A stretch of 64,000 bases of DNA from NCBI GenBank assembly GCA_020721005.1, contig DYNP01000001.1, positions 186,001 through 250,000 of the forward strand. The letters run 5' to 3'. The position numbers and the translations under genes are program-made. Numbering within the stretch: the first letter of the stretch is position 1; every line of letters begins with the position of its first letter. The DNA comes from Thiomargarita sp. Its GTDB lineage: Bacteria; Pseudomonadota; Gammaproteobacteria; Beggiatoales; Beggiatoaceae. Below are positions 36,682 to 45,017 of the stretch, one piece after another. The notes below the pieces were generated by a model. It saw nothing but the letters and a program-made list of their open reading frames with translations, was not told where the DNA came from and made no database searches.

Positions 36682-37392
36682 TCATGATCTTGCCTCGTTC
36701 AAAGTATTTCGCTCTAACCAACGTTGCAAATGTGCCCACGCATCTTGAGCAATTCCAGGGGCTGGCTGTACTGTATCCGACAATAATTTATTCAACTCCA
36801 TTGGCTGCCCATAGAACGGTTCATTATAAACCGATGCCGTTTGGAGAATCATACTTTCCAGACCTATTCCCAGCAACAGACCAATTTCTTGTGAATAATC
36901 ATAAACATCCACTTTTTGCACCGTATGAGAATAGTCTTTAAATTGCGTAGGACCGACAGCTATCTCCCAATTCAACTTTATTTTAGGAGTTCCGCGCAAA
37001 AAATGGAATAATTTTGTCGAGTTCATAAAAATCAAAACCTTATTGCCGGTTTTAAATCCGGCAGTTATTCCGGCACCCACGCTGACCAAAGTAACTATTA
37101 AGGGAGGATACCATGCTTTATTCTCTCGAATAATGATAATACCCAATCCTTTGCTAGCCGTCAATAATAAATTACCTGTCACCATTTTGGGGATGATCAA
37201 ACACCCTTTGGCCAAACGTAAAATTTCAAGGGGAATATTTTTTGCCATCAAGGTGGCAACCGACATATTGACCAACGTAGTTGCTTGAAACAAATCTGGG
37301 ATAATTTCTACAAAATCTTCTTTAAGATCAAGAGCATGAGCTGTAGAAACCGTGCCCAAAAATAGTTGTAGGAGAAAATGACGTCGATTCAT
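36682..37392 (-). CDS. SYLF (Ysc84) domain protein with a twin-arginine signal
   Basis: A 236-residue exported protein. The N-terminus MNRRHFLLQLFLGTVSTAHA is a Tat-type signal, with R-R-x-F-L-L before a mild hydrophobic core and an AHA cleavage site. The mature protein is a SYLF/Ysc84 lipid-binding domain: AKGCLIIPKMVTGNLLLTASKGLGIIII, VTLVSVGAGITAGFKTGN and QTASVYNEPFYG. Related bacterial proteins are periplasmic and thought to bind phospholipid. It lies about 0.9 kb from tatABC, on the same strand, and may be a Tat substrate. Alternative: a Sec signal with an incidental RR. Confidence 0.85.
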   Translation of the reverse strand: MNRRHFLLQLFLGTVSTAHALDLKEDFVEIIPDLFQATTLVNMSVATLMAKNIPLEILRLAKGCLIIPKMVTGNLLLTASKGLGIIIIRENKAWYPPLIVTLVSVGAGITAGFKTGNKVLIFMNSTKLFHFLRGTPKIKLNWEIAVGPTQFKDYSHTVQKVDVYDYSQEIGLLLGIGLESMILQTASVYNEPFYGQPMELNKLLSDTVQPAPGIAQDAWAHLQRWLERNTLNEARS

Positions 37393-37612
37393 GAAAAACC
37401 ACCTTGAGTTTTCCCTGCTGTCATGAATTGCAAATTTTGCTGGGCTGTAAAAAAAACTAGCCCACGATATTTAAGTACAAAAATGCGCCCTTTGGACGTA
37501 TCATGTAGAATTTGGGAACTGTAACGAATTTTGGTGGTCAGGTAGATCAGTAGGGGTAAAAAATTTTTGCCCTTAATAAATTGTTGAATCAAATGACCCA
37601 ATCTACATTCAC

Positions 37613-38008
37613 TTACTTCTCCAACAAATCTATCATTTTCCTCAGATCTATAATTTGTTGTTTTAAATATTCAATTTCTTTAGTTTGTTGGTCATTCACC
37701 AATTGCGCTTTTTCAAGTTCATGTTGTAGTTTTAATAATTGCTCAGATGAAGAATTATCGTACCAATTTTGACAGTGGTGATTGCTTTGAGTTCCACCAA
37801 AATTAAGAATATTTTTATCACTGACTAATTCTGCTAAATCTACGTCAAATATTTTTGCAATTTTTTCTAATTTAATTGAATTTGGATGAGTTACTCCCCT
37901 TTCAATATGTCCATAGGCATTTAAAGAAATGTTTAATTTCTCTGCAACCTCTTGTTGTGTCCAACCTTTAGCCTTGCGCATGAGTTTTATTCTTTCATGA
38001 AGTTTCAT
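37613..38008 (-). CDS. XRE-family transcriptional regulator
   Basis: A 131-residue DNA-binding protein. Residues about 3-62 are a Cro/C1 helix-turn-helix (ERIKLMRKAKGWTQQEVAEK and NAYGHIERGVTHPN). The C-terminal part (about 90-131) is a leucine-zipper-like coiled coil (LLKLQHELEKAQL, EIEYLKQQIIDLRKMIDLLE), probably for dimerisation. I start at the ATG at 38008 (MKLHERI); earlier in-frame starts give an unlikely hydrophobic lead. It is divergent from the GTPase gene at 38353, mirroring the arrangement at 9004-12159. Confidence 0.88.
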   Translation of the reverse strand: MKLHERIKLMRKAKGWTQQEVAEKLNISLNAYGHIERGVTHPNSIKLEKIAKIFDVDLAELVSDKNILNFGGTQSNHHCQNWYDNSSSEQLLKLQHELEKAQLVNDQQTKEIEYLKQQIIDLRKMIDLLEK

Positions 38009-38352
38009 AGATACACAATAAAATGAGTAAAATAACAAGCAAATTATGGTATGAAAATTTACAATTCTTTTGGTATTATATTTCAGTGAGTGGTATTCTT
38101 CAATGGATAGTTTACCAAAAATAGAGGCTTTATCAAAATTTAATGAATTGGGTGATATATGTGGGATATCCTACTGAATGTTTTGATAGGGGCAGCCACC
38201 GGCAGTCATTCTATAGGACGTAAATGTTAGCGGCGGCGCGTAAATTGGGTTATGCCCTGTGTCCTTATGTCGTAATGCAATAAAAACGCTGATAAATCCT
38301 TAGGTTATGCTACACCAATCCAACCTACCTGACTAAAATCGAAGGAAACTAG
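38009..38352. other. divergent intergenic region with a repeat
   Basis: AT-rich near the regulator and GC-richer from about 38185 to 38260 (GGGGCAGCCACCGGCAGTCA, then GTTAGCGGCGGCGCG). The GC-rich patch includes the 15-bp word shared with 9812-9826 and probably belongs to a dispersed repeat. A 24-codon open frame at 38104 is too short to support. The GTPase promoter must lie here, but I cannot pick it out. Confidence 0.5.
38239..38253. repeat. 15-bp word shared with the dynamin-like locus
   Basis: CGTAAATTGGGTTAT, the exact reverse complement of 9812-9826, sited about 100 bases before the start of a GTPase gene in both places. Confidence 0.55.
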
Positions 38353-39438
38353 ATGACTGACCAACAAAGTTTTAAGGACTATGAAAAGGGGTTCGTTAAA
38401 ATGTACGAGGAAAAATCCCCTAAGTTTGATAGCTCTGTCAACATTGCTTTAATCGGCACAGTTAATACAGGAAAAAGCTCTCTGCTAAATGCGATTCTCG
38501 GCTGTGAGAGGGATAAACCGTTAGCACCGGTTGGCGTTAAGTCTGGGGTGACTACAAAAGTTACAGCTTATCGGCTTGACGACAGAGTGCTAATCATTGA
38601 TTGTCCGGGACTTGACGATGTTCGTAAAGAGAATAGTGCAGAAACCAAAAACTTTTTAAAGAACATTGACATCGGCATTTTCGTTGTAATAGGGTCAACA
38701 GACTCATCACAGAAGGCGAACTATGACGATTTGAAGAAGAGTGTGAAGAAAACGATTGTTGTCTTGAACAAAATCGACGAATTGGATGATCATGAAAAAG
38801 AGGCACTTGATGAGGTAGTTGCTCAATGGAAATCAGCACTCGGTACAGAAAAGATATTTCCTGCATGCGCCAAAGGCTATGATCCAACGATGCGAAAAGG
38901 TAAACCGATGGATTTGCGCGGTATCGATGAGATCAGAGATGAAATACTCAATTTTCTACAGGCTGAAGGCAAAGAAACCCCATTTATCCGTATTCTTAGA
39001 AACAAAGAAATAAAAGCACATAAAATCATTCATTCATATGCTTCTGCCGCTGCCGTTACATCAGCTGCACTCGGTACTGTTCCCGTCCTTGGACCGGTGA
39101 CTGGTGATTCACTAATTCTAATAGCCATTACAGCCAAGATGGGTCAATCATTAAGTCGTGATGTCTTTAATCGGAACACAGAAGTGAGCCATTGGAAGCA
39201 TGTCGCTGCAGGAATGGCGCAATTCTTTGCCGGAGCACTGACTATAAAAGCACTGGCCAGTCTTATACCCATATATGGAAGCGCAGTGAATGCAGCTACT
39301 TCTGTTGTAACCGTGGAGACAATAGGCTGGGCCGCATACCATCTTCTGGATGAGGGTAGCGATCTTGATAAACTCTCAAAAGAGGATATTGGAAAAGCGT
39401 TAGATTGGGGAAAAAATCTCAAGTCAAGTAGTAAGTAA
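38353..39438 (+). CDS. membrane-associated Era-like GTPase with DUF697-like C-terminus
   Basis: A 361-residue TRAFAC-class GTPase. G1 is GTVNTGKSS (35-43), G3 is DCPGLDD (from Asp83), and G4 is NKID (139-142). A probable G5 is PACAKGYDP. After about residue 225 comes a hydrophobic, alanine- and glycine-rich domain with two long hydrophobic stretches (SAAAVTSAALGTVPVLGPV and FFAGALTIKALASLIPIYG), resembling the DUF697/YcjF module that attaches small GTPases to the membrane. GAAGGAAACTAG precedes the ATG. A repeat copy begins 6 bases after the stop codon. Role unknown; the XRE gene is divergent. Confidence 0.85.
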   Translation: MTDQQSFKDYEKGFVKMYEEKSPKFDSSVNIALIGTVNTGKSSLLNAILGCERDKPLAPVGVKSGVTTKVTAYRLDDRVLIIDCPGLDDVRKENSAETKNFLKNIDIGIFVVIGSTDSSQKANYDDLKKSVKKTIVVLNKIDELDDHEKEALDEVVAQWKSALGTEKIFPACAKGYDPTMRKGKPMDLRGIDEIRDEILNFLQAEGKETPFIRILRNKEIKAHKIIHSYASAAAVTSAALGTVPVLGPVTGDSLILIAITAKMGQSLSRDVFNRNTEVSHWKHVAAGMAQFFAGALTIKALASLIPIYGSAVNAATSVVTVETIGWAAYHLLDEGSDLDKLSKEDIGKALDWGKNLKSSSK

Positions 39439-39444
39439 CTCATG

Positions 39445-39478
39445 TAGGATGTGCTGAGCGTCTTTTGCGAAGCGCATC
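39445..39478 (+). repeat. dispersed 34-bp repeat, copy B
   Basis: Starts TAGGATGTGCTGAGCG and ends GCGAAGCGCATC, with one difference from copy C. It begins 6 bases after the GTPase stop codon. Confidence 0.85.
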
Positions 39479-39627
39479 TGTCGTGTTGCTCATGTATGTC
39501 TCTAACCTGTCCGATAAGTATAACGACCCCCTATAATCGGTAACTATTGATTTTGTGGGTTAACTTTCACTGTTAGACACGCAATCAATTGTGGCTCATC
39601 TCGGGTGGTTTTGACCTGCGGATTGAA

Positions 39628-39649
39628 CCAATCCCTTAAAAAGGGTTGG
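39628..39649. other. hairpin upstream of tRNA-Met
   Basis: Arms CCAATCCCTT and AAGGGTTGG, with one bulge, about 35 bases before the tRNA. It may be part of a leader or the end of an upstream transcript. Confidence 0.35.
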
Positions 39650-39684
39650 AACGGTGGCCACACCTTCCAAGTATTTACTGTTTT

Positions 39685-39761
<77 letters not shown>

Positions 39762-40293
39762 ATTCATCACTTCCAATCCAGTTTGATATCTCCTTTCATC
39801 TTGGGTCTCTAACGCTAAAATCGTGTGCTGACCCGACCCTCTGTCAACATTCTCCCGCTACTGCCTTCTTCTCTCCCCAACCTGGCTTATTCTTCTTTTA
39901 GGCTGTGAATAGGCTGTGAAATGGAAATTGTAGGGCAAATCATCACCCCTTCGTCCATTCCCAGAGATTTTACCTGTGGTCTCATTATGTACATGATGTG
40001 CAGGGAATAATCGGTTTGCTCAGTATATGATACTGCCATTGAGAAGTCAATATTGGTGAAGGGTTAAGCTTTCAGCTTTTTAAGGTCAGTGAATAGGCTA
40101 ACTTACTGATATTAAATGTAAAATTTGGAGGAATTTTATACTTTAAAGGCGGAAAATTAAAGGAATAGTGGACCGTTTTCAGGAATTGGCATTGTTTTTG
40201 TGCCCCGAAGCTGCTTCTTTTGGATGGACAGGTCATTTTTTCCAAATCAAGTTATAATGCATTAACTGTATATATCTCTTTGAAAATCAAGCC
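39762..40293. other. intergenic region, nothing recognised
   Basis: No credible open frame, tRNA or known small RNA between the tRNA-Met gene and the end of the exonuclease gene. A short duplicated phrase TAGGCTGTGAA appears twice around 39900-39920. Confidence 0.5.
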
Positions 40294-40905
40294 TTATTTG
40301 TTGGTTTGCCCTTGTAATTTCACGAACATCATGGCAGTCATCAAGGCATCATTGAAAGCATCGTGTTTGCCCAATACTGGCAATTCCAAATCTGCTAAAA
40401 TCGCATCAAATCGAAGGTCCACATGCACTGGATTGAGCACGTTTTGTTTAAGATCGTAATAAAGTCCTGAAACTTCAATTTGGGGATTGGGAAGTTTGAT
40501 ACCCAACAGGGGTTTTAGATATTTATTGATCATGGCTACATCAAATTCCAAATAATAACCAACCAAGGGCCGCGATCCAATGAAATGTAGAAATCGAAAA
40601 ATTGCCTCGTTAGGCAAGAGACCGTGTTCCAAGTCACAGTGACGCAATTGGTGAATTTTAATGCTGACCTCGCTGATAGATTCCTTGGGTTTGATGAACA
40701 ATTCTAACTTTTCACTGGTCAAAATAGTATTGCCACGAATTTTAACTGCTCCGATAGACAAAATTTCAGCTTTTTTGGGATTTAAATGGGTGGTTTCACA
40801 ATCAAAGCAAATATATTCATGTGGGTTTGGGAGGTGAAATAGGAAGTTGTAATTTGGATCTCGAAGTTGGTGTTGAGCATACCATTTTAACCAATTTTTC
40901 AGCAT
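40294..40905 (-). CDS. DnaQ-like 3'-5' exonuclease
   Basis: A 203-residue DEDDh exonuclease related to the DNA polymerase III epsilon subunit. Exo I is FDCETTHLN (Asp and Glu, about residues 34-42), Exo II is VGYYLEFDVAMIN, and the C-terminal HDAFNDALMTAMMF carries the His-x4-Asp pair. It starts one base after the stop of the cNMP/CBS/DUF294 gene, so the two are translationally coupled. This pair is common in gammaproteobacteria. The joint role is not established; nucleotide turnover or repair is plausible. Confidence 0.9.
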   Translation of the reverse strand: MLKNWLKWYAQHQLRDPNYNFLFHLPNPHEYICFDCETTHLNPKKAEILSIGAVKIRGNTILTSEKLELFIKPKESISEVSIKIHQLRHCDLEHGLLPNEAIFRFLHFIGSRPLVGYYLEFDVAMINKYLKPLLGIKLPNPQIEVSGLYYDLKQNVLNPVHVDLRFDAILADLELPVLGKHDAFNDALMTAMMFVKLQGQTNK

Positions 40906-40906
40906 G

Positions 40907-42730
40907 TTAGGTGACCCGATCTAGTTTGAAATGGTAGCTGACGAATCGTTTCAATTGGTTGACAACTTTGAAGGAATCTTTCAATAAATCACGTTCCAAT
41001 TTATTCAAGCGATTGGGTTTGATGTAGTTATCATAAGTTTCATTGCGGGCTACTTTTTCCAATTCAAATTGTAGTCGCAGCGAAATCATGAAATTTAAGG
41101 ATTCTATTAGGTCAGAGGCAAATTGTTTTTCAAAGAGACCTAATTCAGTCAACGCCTTGATTCGTTCCAAGGTGTTTGTTTGCCATATTTTCTGTTCCAA
41201 AGCCAAACTCCGCACTCCATGGACAATGGGGAATATTCCGCCTTTTTTGATATCGAGTTGATTTTCATTGAATTTTTCTACAATGAATGTGGTGAAAATG
41301 CCCAAGGGAGTTTCAAAAGATAAGGTGGGTTTTGCAAAGTGGGAGAAGAAGGCTTGGTTATCTTGTAGGTGATCTGCTAAGTAATCTTTGGCTTCTTGTA
41401 ACAGATTGGGATCGCCGGCCACGGCTTTGGCATCGCAAAAAATGGCGAGGTCCATGAGGGGCTCTTGGAATTCTACTGCCCATTGAAAAATTTGCTCTTT
41501 GAATTTTTTGAGGGGTTGACACCAATAGGGGTTGTTGACCATGATTTTGCCCGGACAAGGAGGATAACCAAGGTCGACCAAGGTTTCTGTTAATTTTGTG
41601 GTGACTTGTTCGATCATGTCCAGTTTGGTAAATTCGTCGCGAATAATGATGGCATTGTCTTGATCAGTTTTGAGAATTTGTTCTCCTCGACCTTCGCTGC
41701 CCATGACAATTAAACAGGAGTTGGCTAATAGTTCCGGGGGAGCGATGAAGGCATAGAGTTTTTTGAAGATTTGTTGGTTAAGTTCATTGACCCATTGCAT
41801 CATGTATTTGATTTTCATGCCATTGGCTTGAAAGGATTTGATCATGTTGGTCATGTTATGACTTGCAGTTTTTAGTTGTTCAGTATTTTGAGCCCGATCA
41901 ATTTGGACTGCAACTAAACGGGTATGATTGGAAAGATAGCTGAGTAAATCAATTTGTTCTAATACTCCGACTACTTCTTGTTGGCGATAGATAAGCAGGT
42001 GTTTAATGGAGTGTCTGATCATCACTAACAAGGCGTGAAGTAAAAAATCTTCTGTGGTCATGCCAATGAGATGGTAGGTGGCAATTTCTTTAATGGGATT
42101 GTCGATGGAATGGCGTTGGAGAACAACGTGATCTCGCAGGTCCTTGTCTGTGACAATGCCAATTTCTCCTTCACTTTTAACGAGGATAAAGTTGGCCCGA
42201 AGTTGGCTCATGGTGCTAACAGCTTGATAGATCGAGGTGTTTTCGTCAACAAACAATGGGGGATGAATGTAGGCGTCTTTAATTTTGGCAACCATGAAAG
42301 AGGCTAATTCTTTGTTGTTGCGTTGTTCAATCAGGGAGTTAAGGCGTTTTGAAAGATCTTGATAGTAAAATTCTTTAAAATGATGATTGTTTTGAATGAG
42401 TAAGAGAAAAATTTCTTTGGGCAGGGTGTAACAAATGGTTTCTTCTTGAGCTAGGAAGTTGCTTTTATTGTGGCCTTCCAGTAAGGATATGGCGTCAAAA
42501 GAATCTTGAGAGGTGTAGAGGGAAATGATTTCTTCTTGATGAATTTCTTGAACAATGCCTTTGATGATGATGTATAAGGCTGCAGGCGAGGTGTCTTGTT
42601 TGAGAATGGATTGGCCGTTTTTGAAATAGGTGATGTCCATGGCATCAGCAACTGCTTCCAATTCAGCTTTGGACAGTTGATCAAAGGGGGGAATGGCAGA
42701 AATAAAGGTTTTTTGTTCTAAAACGCTCAT
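40907..42730 (-). CDS. cyclic-nucleotide/CBS domain protein with DUF294 nucleotidyltransferase
   Basis: A 607-residue multidomain protein. Residues about 10-135 form a cNMP-binding fold, about 150-270 a pair of CBS domains (ANFILVKSEGEIGIVTDKDL and KHLLIYRQQEVVGVLEQIDL), and about 290-440 a DUF294 nucleotidyltransferase-like domain. The Gly344-S-E-G-R-G-E-Q followed by DQDNAII is the catalytic G-S...D-x-D type motif. A helical DUF294 C-terminal domain (about 450-600) completes it. It resembles GlnD-like transferases that respond to adenine nucleotides. It is coupled to the DnaQ-like exonuclease gene downstream. Confidence 0.9.
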   Translation of the reverse strand: MSVLEQKTFISAIPPFDQLSKAELEAVADAMDITYFKNGQSILKQDTSPAALYIIIKGIVQEIHQEEIISLYTSQDSFDAISLLEGHNKSNFLAQEETICYTLPKEIFLLLIQNNHHFKEFYYQDLSKRLNSLIEQRNNKELASFMVAKIKDAYIHPPLFVDENTSIYQAVSTMSQLRANFILVKSEGEIGIVTDKDLRDHVVLQRHSIDNPIKEIATYHLIGMTTEDFLLHALLVMIRHSIKHLLIYRQQEVVGVLEQIDLLSYLSNHTRLVAVQIDRAQNTEQLKTASHNMTNMIKSFQANGMKIKYMMQWVNELNQQIFKKLYAFIAPPELLANSCLIVMGSEGRGEQILKTDQDNAIIIRDEFTKLDMIEQVTTKLTETLVDLGYPPCPGKIMVNNPYWCQPLKKFKEQIFQWAVEFQEPLMDLAIFCDAKAVAGDPNLLQEAKDYLADHLQDNQAFFSHFAKPTLSFETPLGIFTTFIVEKFNENQLDIKKGGIFPIVHGVRSLALEQKIWQTNTLERIKALTELGLFEKQFASDLIESLNFMISLRLQFELEKVARNETYDNYIKPNRLNKLERDLLKDSFKVVNQLKRFVSYHFKLDRVT

Positions 42731-42800
42731 AAATGAAAATTGGGGAGTAGTGATTTGGTTTTGGAATGTAATTGGGAATGGAACAGTTAGAGGAAACTGT

Positions 42801-43556
42801 TTACCAAACAGCTGGTTTAAATTTTAAATCATTGAGAATGACAGCATGATCTCCTCGCTGTCCGATGACAAAAAGTCCTTTGCGATAAGCGTATTTGGCA
42901 GCGGTGGGTGGAATTACCATGCCGGCAACTGCCCCCAATACTTGCCGATTTTCATATTCTGGAAATAGGGGTTTGAATTTTTGCATGCGCTCCAAATGTT
43001 GGTTGACATCATCCACGCTGAGATGACTTTTGACTTCAACCAAAATGCAGGTGTCTTGATTGATCACCAACAAGTCGATTTCAATAGACAATCCGAGTTT
43101 TGGATTATCCACTTCGACTCTGCCATTGACTTTGTGTACATCGATGCCACGTTGTTGGAACAGTTTGACCACCGAGGGTCTGATCAGCCCTTCGACAAAA
43201 CTGCCCAATCGTCCTCCCAATTCTCCAATCTTTTTGGACATGTTTCTGATCTGACGATCGGTTTCTTTGAGCTGTAAAGCATTTTCCCTAACTTGTCGAT
43301 CGGTTTCTTTGAGCTGTAAAGCATTTTCCCTGACTTGTCGATCGGTCTCTTTGATCTGCAAAGCATTTTCTTTGAGTTGTCGATCGGTTTCCCTGAATCT
43401 GCGATCCGTTTCTTTGGAAAGTTCAGCAATTTCAGTTCGGGCTTTTGCGACTTCAAGTTGAACTTGTGCAACTTCAGTTTGAACCTGTGTGATTTCAACA
43501 CGGGCTTCTTTGAATAAGCCCCAGACTTCTTCTAGACTGGAGGTGGGATAGGTCAT
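42801..43556 (-). CDS. DUF3782-like protein with coiled coil and PD-(D/E)XK-type fold
   Basis: A 251-residue protein. Residues about 20-110 form a coiled coil in which a 14-residue unit (ENALQLKETDRQVR) is repeated three to four times. The C-terminal part (about 120-245) fits a PD-(D/E)XK nuclease fold: EIDLLVINQDT then ILVEVKS, giving the D...ExK arrangement, and later VLGAVAGMVIPP. Proteins like this are widespread and often multicopy in filamentous sulfur bacteria and cyanobacteria. Whether it cuts DNA is unknown. The coiled-coil repeats also appear at DNA level (43255-43422). Confidence 0.8.
   Translation of the reverse strand: MTYPTSSLEEVWGLFKEARVEITQVQTEVAQVQLEVAKARTEIAELSKETDRRFRETDRQLKENALQIKETDRQVRENALQLKETDRQVRENALQLKETDRQIRNMSKKIGELGGRLGSFVEGLIRPSVVKLFQQRGIDVHKVNGRVEVDNPKLGLSIEIDLLVINQDTCILVEVKSHLSVDDVNQHLERMQKFKPLFPEYENRQVLGAVAGMVIPPTAAKYAYRKGLFVIGQRGDHAVILNDLKFKPAVW
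43255..43422 (-). repeat. 42-bp in-frame tandem repeat
   Basis: Four units start at 43255, 43297, 43339 and 43381, each beginning CGATCGG on the plus strand. The first two differ by very few bases and the later ones by more. It encodes the 14-residue coiled-coil unit of the DUF3782-like protein. Confidence 0.9.
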
Positions 43557-43612
43557 AATGAATTTACCTCATCAATTAAGGTTTAGCCCGTTTAAAACGG
43601 TTTTTTTGTATG

Positions 43613-43648
43613 ACTTTCCTACTGTTTGGTTTGTTAAAGTAGGAAAGT
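43613..43648. terminator. hairpin between two minus-strand genes
   Basis: Perfect 10-bp arms ACTTTCCTAC and GTAGGAAAGT with a 16-base loop, between the TPR-like protein gene and the DUF3782-like gene. No obvious U-run on the minus strand. Confidence 0.5.
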
Positions 43649-43705
43649 TATAGTAGGGGTATCCGATTGTTTGGGGATTAGTAAATTTGAGTATTTAGCA
43701 AAAGG

Positions 43706-44875
43706 TTATTCTTGTTCACGAACTGATAATTGTTGTTCAACTCGTTGTTTTAATTCTTGAAGTTCGAGGTCAGAGGGTGAAATTTGTAATCCCCTTTCAA
43801 TCATGATCAAACTGGTGGTATACTTGCCTCTTTTTTCCTGACCCAGTGCCAATTGGTAATATTTCTGTCGGATAGTTTCCAAACCGGCTTGGGCTTTGGC
43901 GTGATCGGGCGCTATTTTTAGGATATGTTGATAAGTCTCTAGCGCATTATCTCCTTCTGGTGTTGTATACTTTTGGCTGATTAATTGTTGTTCTCCCTGC
44001 CTTAACAAGCGTTCCAACAGGTCGGTCAGCAGTTGTCGAGTGAGTGGATGTTTGGGTGCTAGATCAACCAGATTTTGGGATAAAGTGTGTAATTCAGTAA
44101 TCTGTTGACCTGATAATACGCCGGTATTGGGTAATTTTTCCTTCCAACTGCGTTTGAATTCTTCTACAATATTTTCCAGTAAAGTTTGAGTTGCTGAGTG
44201 TTGCGGGGCAATTTCTTGCAGTTTTTGGTAAATATGGTAGGCATTATTGCGATTGGGAGTGGTTATGCGTTTTTGAGCAAGATACGTTTGAGCTTGTTCA
44301 AAATACCAGGTGATGATTAAAGTGAATAACTCATCAGCGTGTTTTGGAGAAAGTCGTTGCAAAGTTCGGTAGGTTTCAAAGGCATTATCTCCTCTAGGAG
44401 TAGTTAAACGAGTTTTGGCAATTTGTTCCTTGGCTCGATTTAACAGTTGTTCAATTTGGGGAGTGGTTAGTTTTTTATCATTTTGAGGTATATCCGGATT
44501 GGGAGAAGATATATTTTCAGTAGGCAGAATATCAGCCGAGGTTTTTTTATCTGTCGATGAGAGAGGAGCGATTTCCTGATTTGAGGAGTTTGAACGATCA
44601 GGTTGAGTGTCTGCCGGAACTGTTGGGAGTAATGGCGGATTGGCTGCTTCTGCCTCAGACGATATGGTAGAATTGGCAGTGGTTTTTCGATCCTCTGAGG
44701 AGTTCGGATCGCTGGAAAAGAGAGGAACTAAGAGTTGAGGGAAGAAATGGAGCACGATCACGACCAGCAAAATGACTAACCCAATAAGGAACAGTGCAGT
44801 TTTGGTAGGATCGGCGGAATTAGCAATCACCAGTCTTTTTCTTAAAACTGGATCGGAAATGGGATTGATACGCAT
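43706..44875 (-). CDS. single-pass membrane protein with TTP..NA...Y repeats
   Basis: A 389-residue protein. One membrane helix (about residues 28-50, LFLIGLVILLVVIVLHFF) follows a short cytoplasmic N-terminus, then a low-complexity Ser/Pro/Thr/Asn linker (about 55-130). The rest is built of TPR-like helices. A conserved phrase starts each unit: LTTPRGDNAFETY, ITTPNRNNAYHIY and YTTPEGDNALETY, each followed by SPKHAD-, APQHSA- or APDHAK-like turns. It would be a periplasmic scaffold. I do not recognise a named family. It is divergent from the DUF1015 operon. Confidence 0.65.
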   Translation of the reverse strand: MRINPISDPVLRKRLVIANSADPTKTALFLIGLVILLVVIVLHFFPQLLVPLFSSDPNSSEDRKTTANSTISSEAEAANPPLLPTVPADTQPDRSNSSNQEIAPLSSTDKKTSADILPTENISSPNPDIPQNDKKLTTPQIEQLLNRAKEQIAKTRLTTPRGDNAFETYRTLQRLSPKHADELFTLIITWYFEQAQTYLAQKRITTPNRNNAYHIYQKLQEIAPQHSATQTLLENIVEEFKRSWKEKLPNTGVLSGQQITELHTLSQNLVDLAPKHPLTRQLLTDLLERLLRQGEQQLISQKYTTPEGDNALETYQHILKIAPDHAKAQAGLETIRQKYYQLALGQEKRGKYTTSLIMIERGLQISPSDLELQELKQRVEQQLSVREQE

Positions 44876-45017
44876 ATTATCCAGTAAGTCCTTTTGATAA
44901 CAAAAAATACATGCCTTGGAATACCTTATTTCTCGTTGGGTAGTCGTCTATTGCCGATTGTCCCAACCAGAAAAGGGAGTCGGCGTTTTTACACACCAAC
45001 CATTTAGGAATTCATCC

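Noticed and set aside
37389-37601. 70-codon minus-strand open frame between the SYLF and XRE genes
   Set aside because: Starts with TTG, has no ribosome site, no recognisable family and a composition like intergenic sequence; the four-base overlap with the SYLF start is probably chance.
38104-38178. 24-codon open frame in the XRE-GTPase gap
   Set aside because: Too short, no ribosome site and no homology that I can recognise.
43255-43422. possible CRISPR array
   Set aside because: The 42-bp units are contiguous, in frame and lack spacers; they encode coiled-coil repeats.
43588-43607. CCGTTT/AAACGG followed by seven T as a plus-strand terminator
   Set aside because: No plus-strand gene precedes it, and the loop would be a single base.
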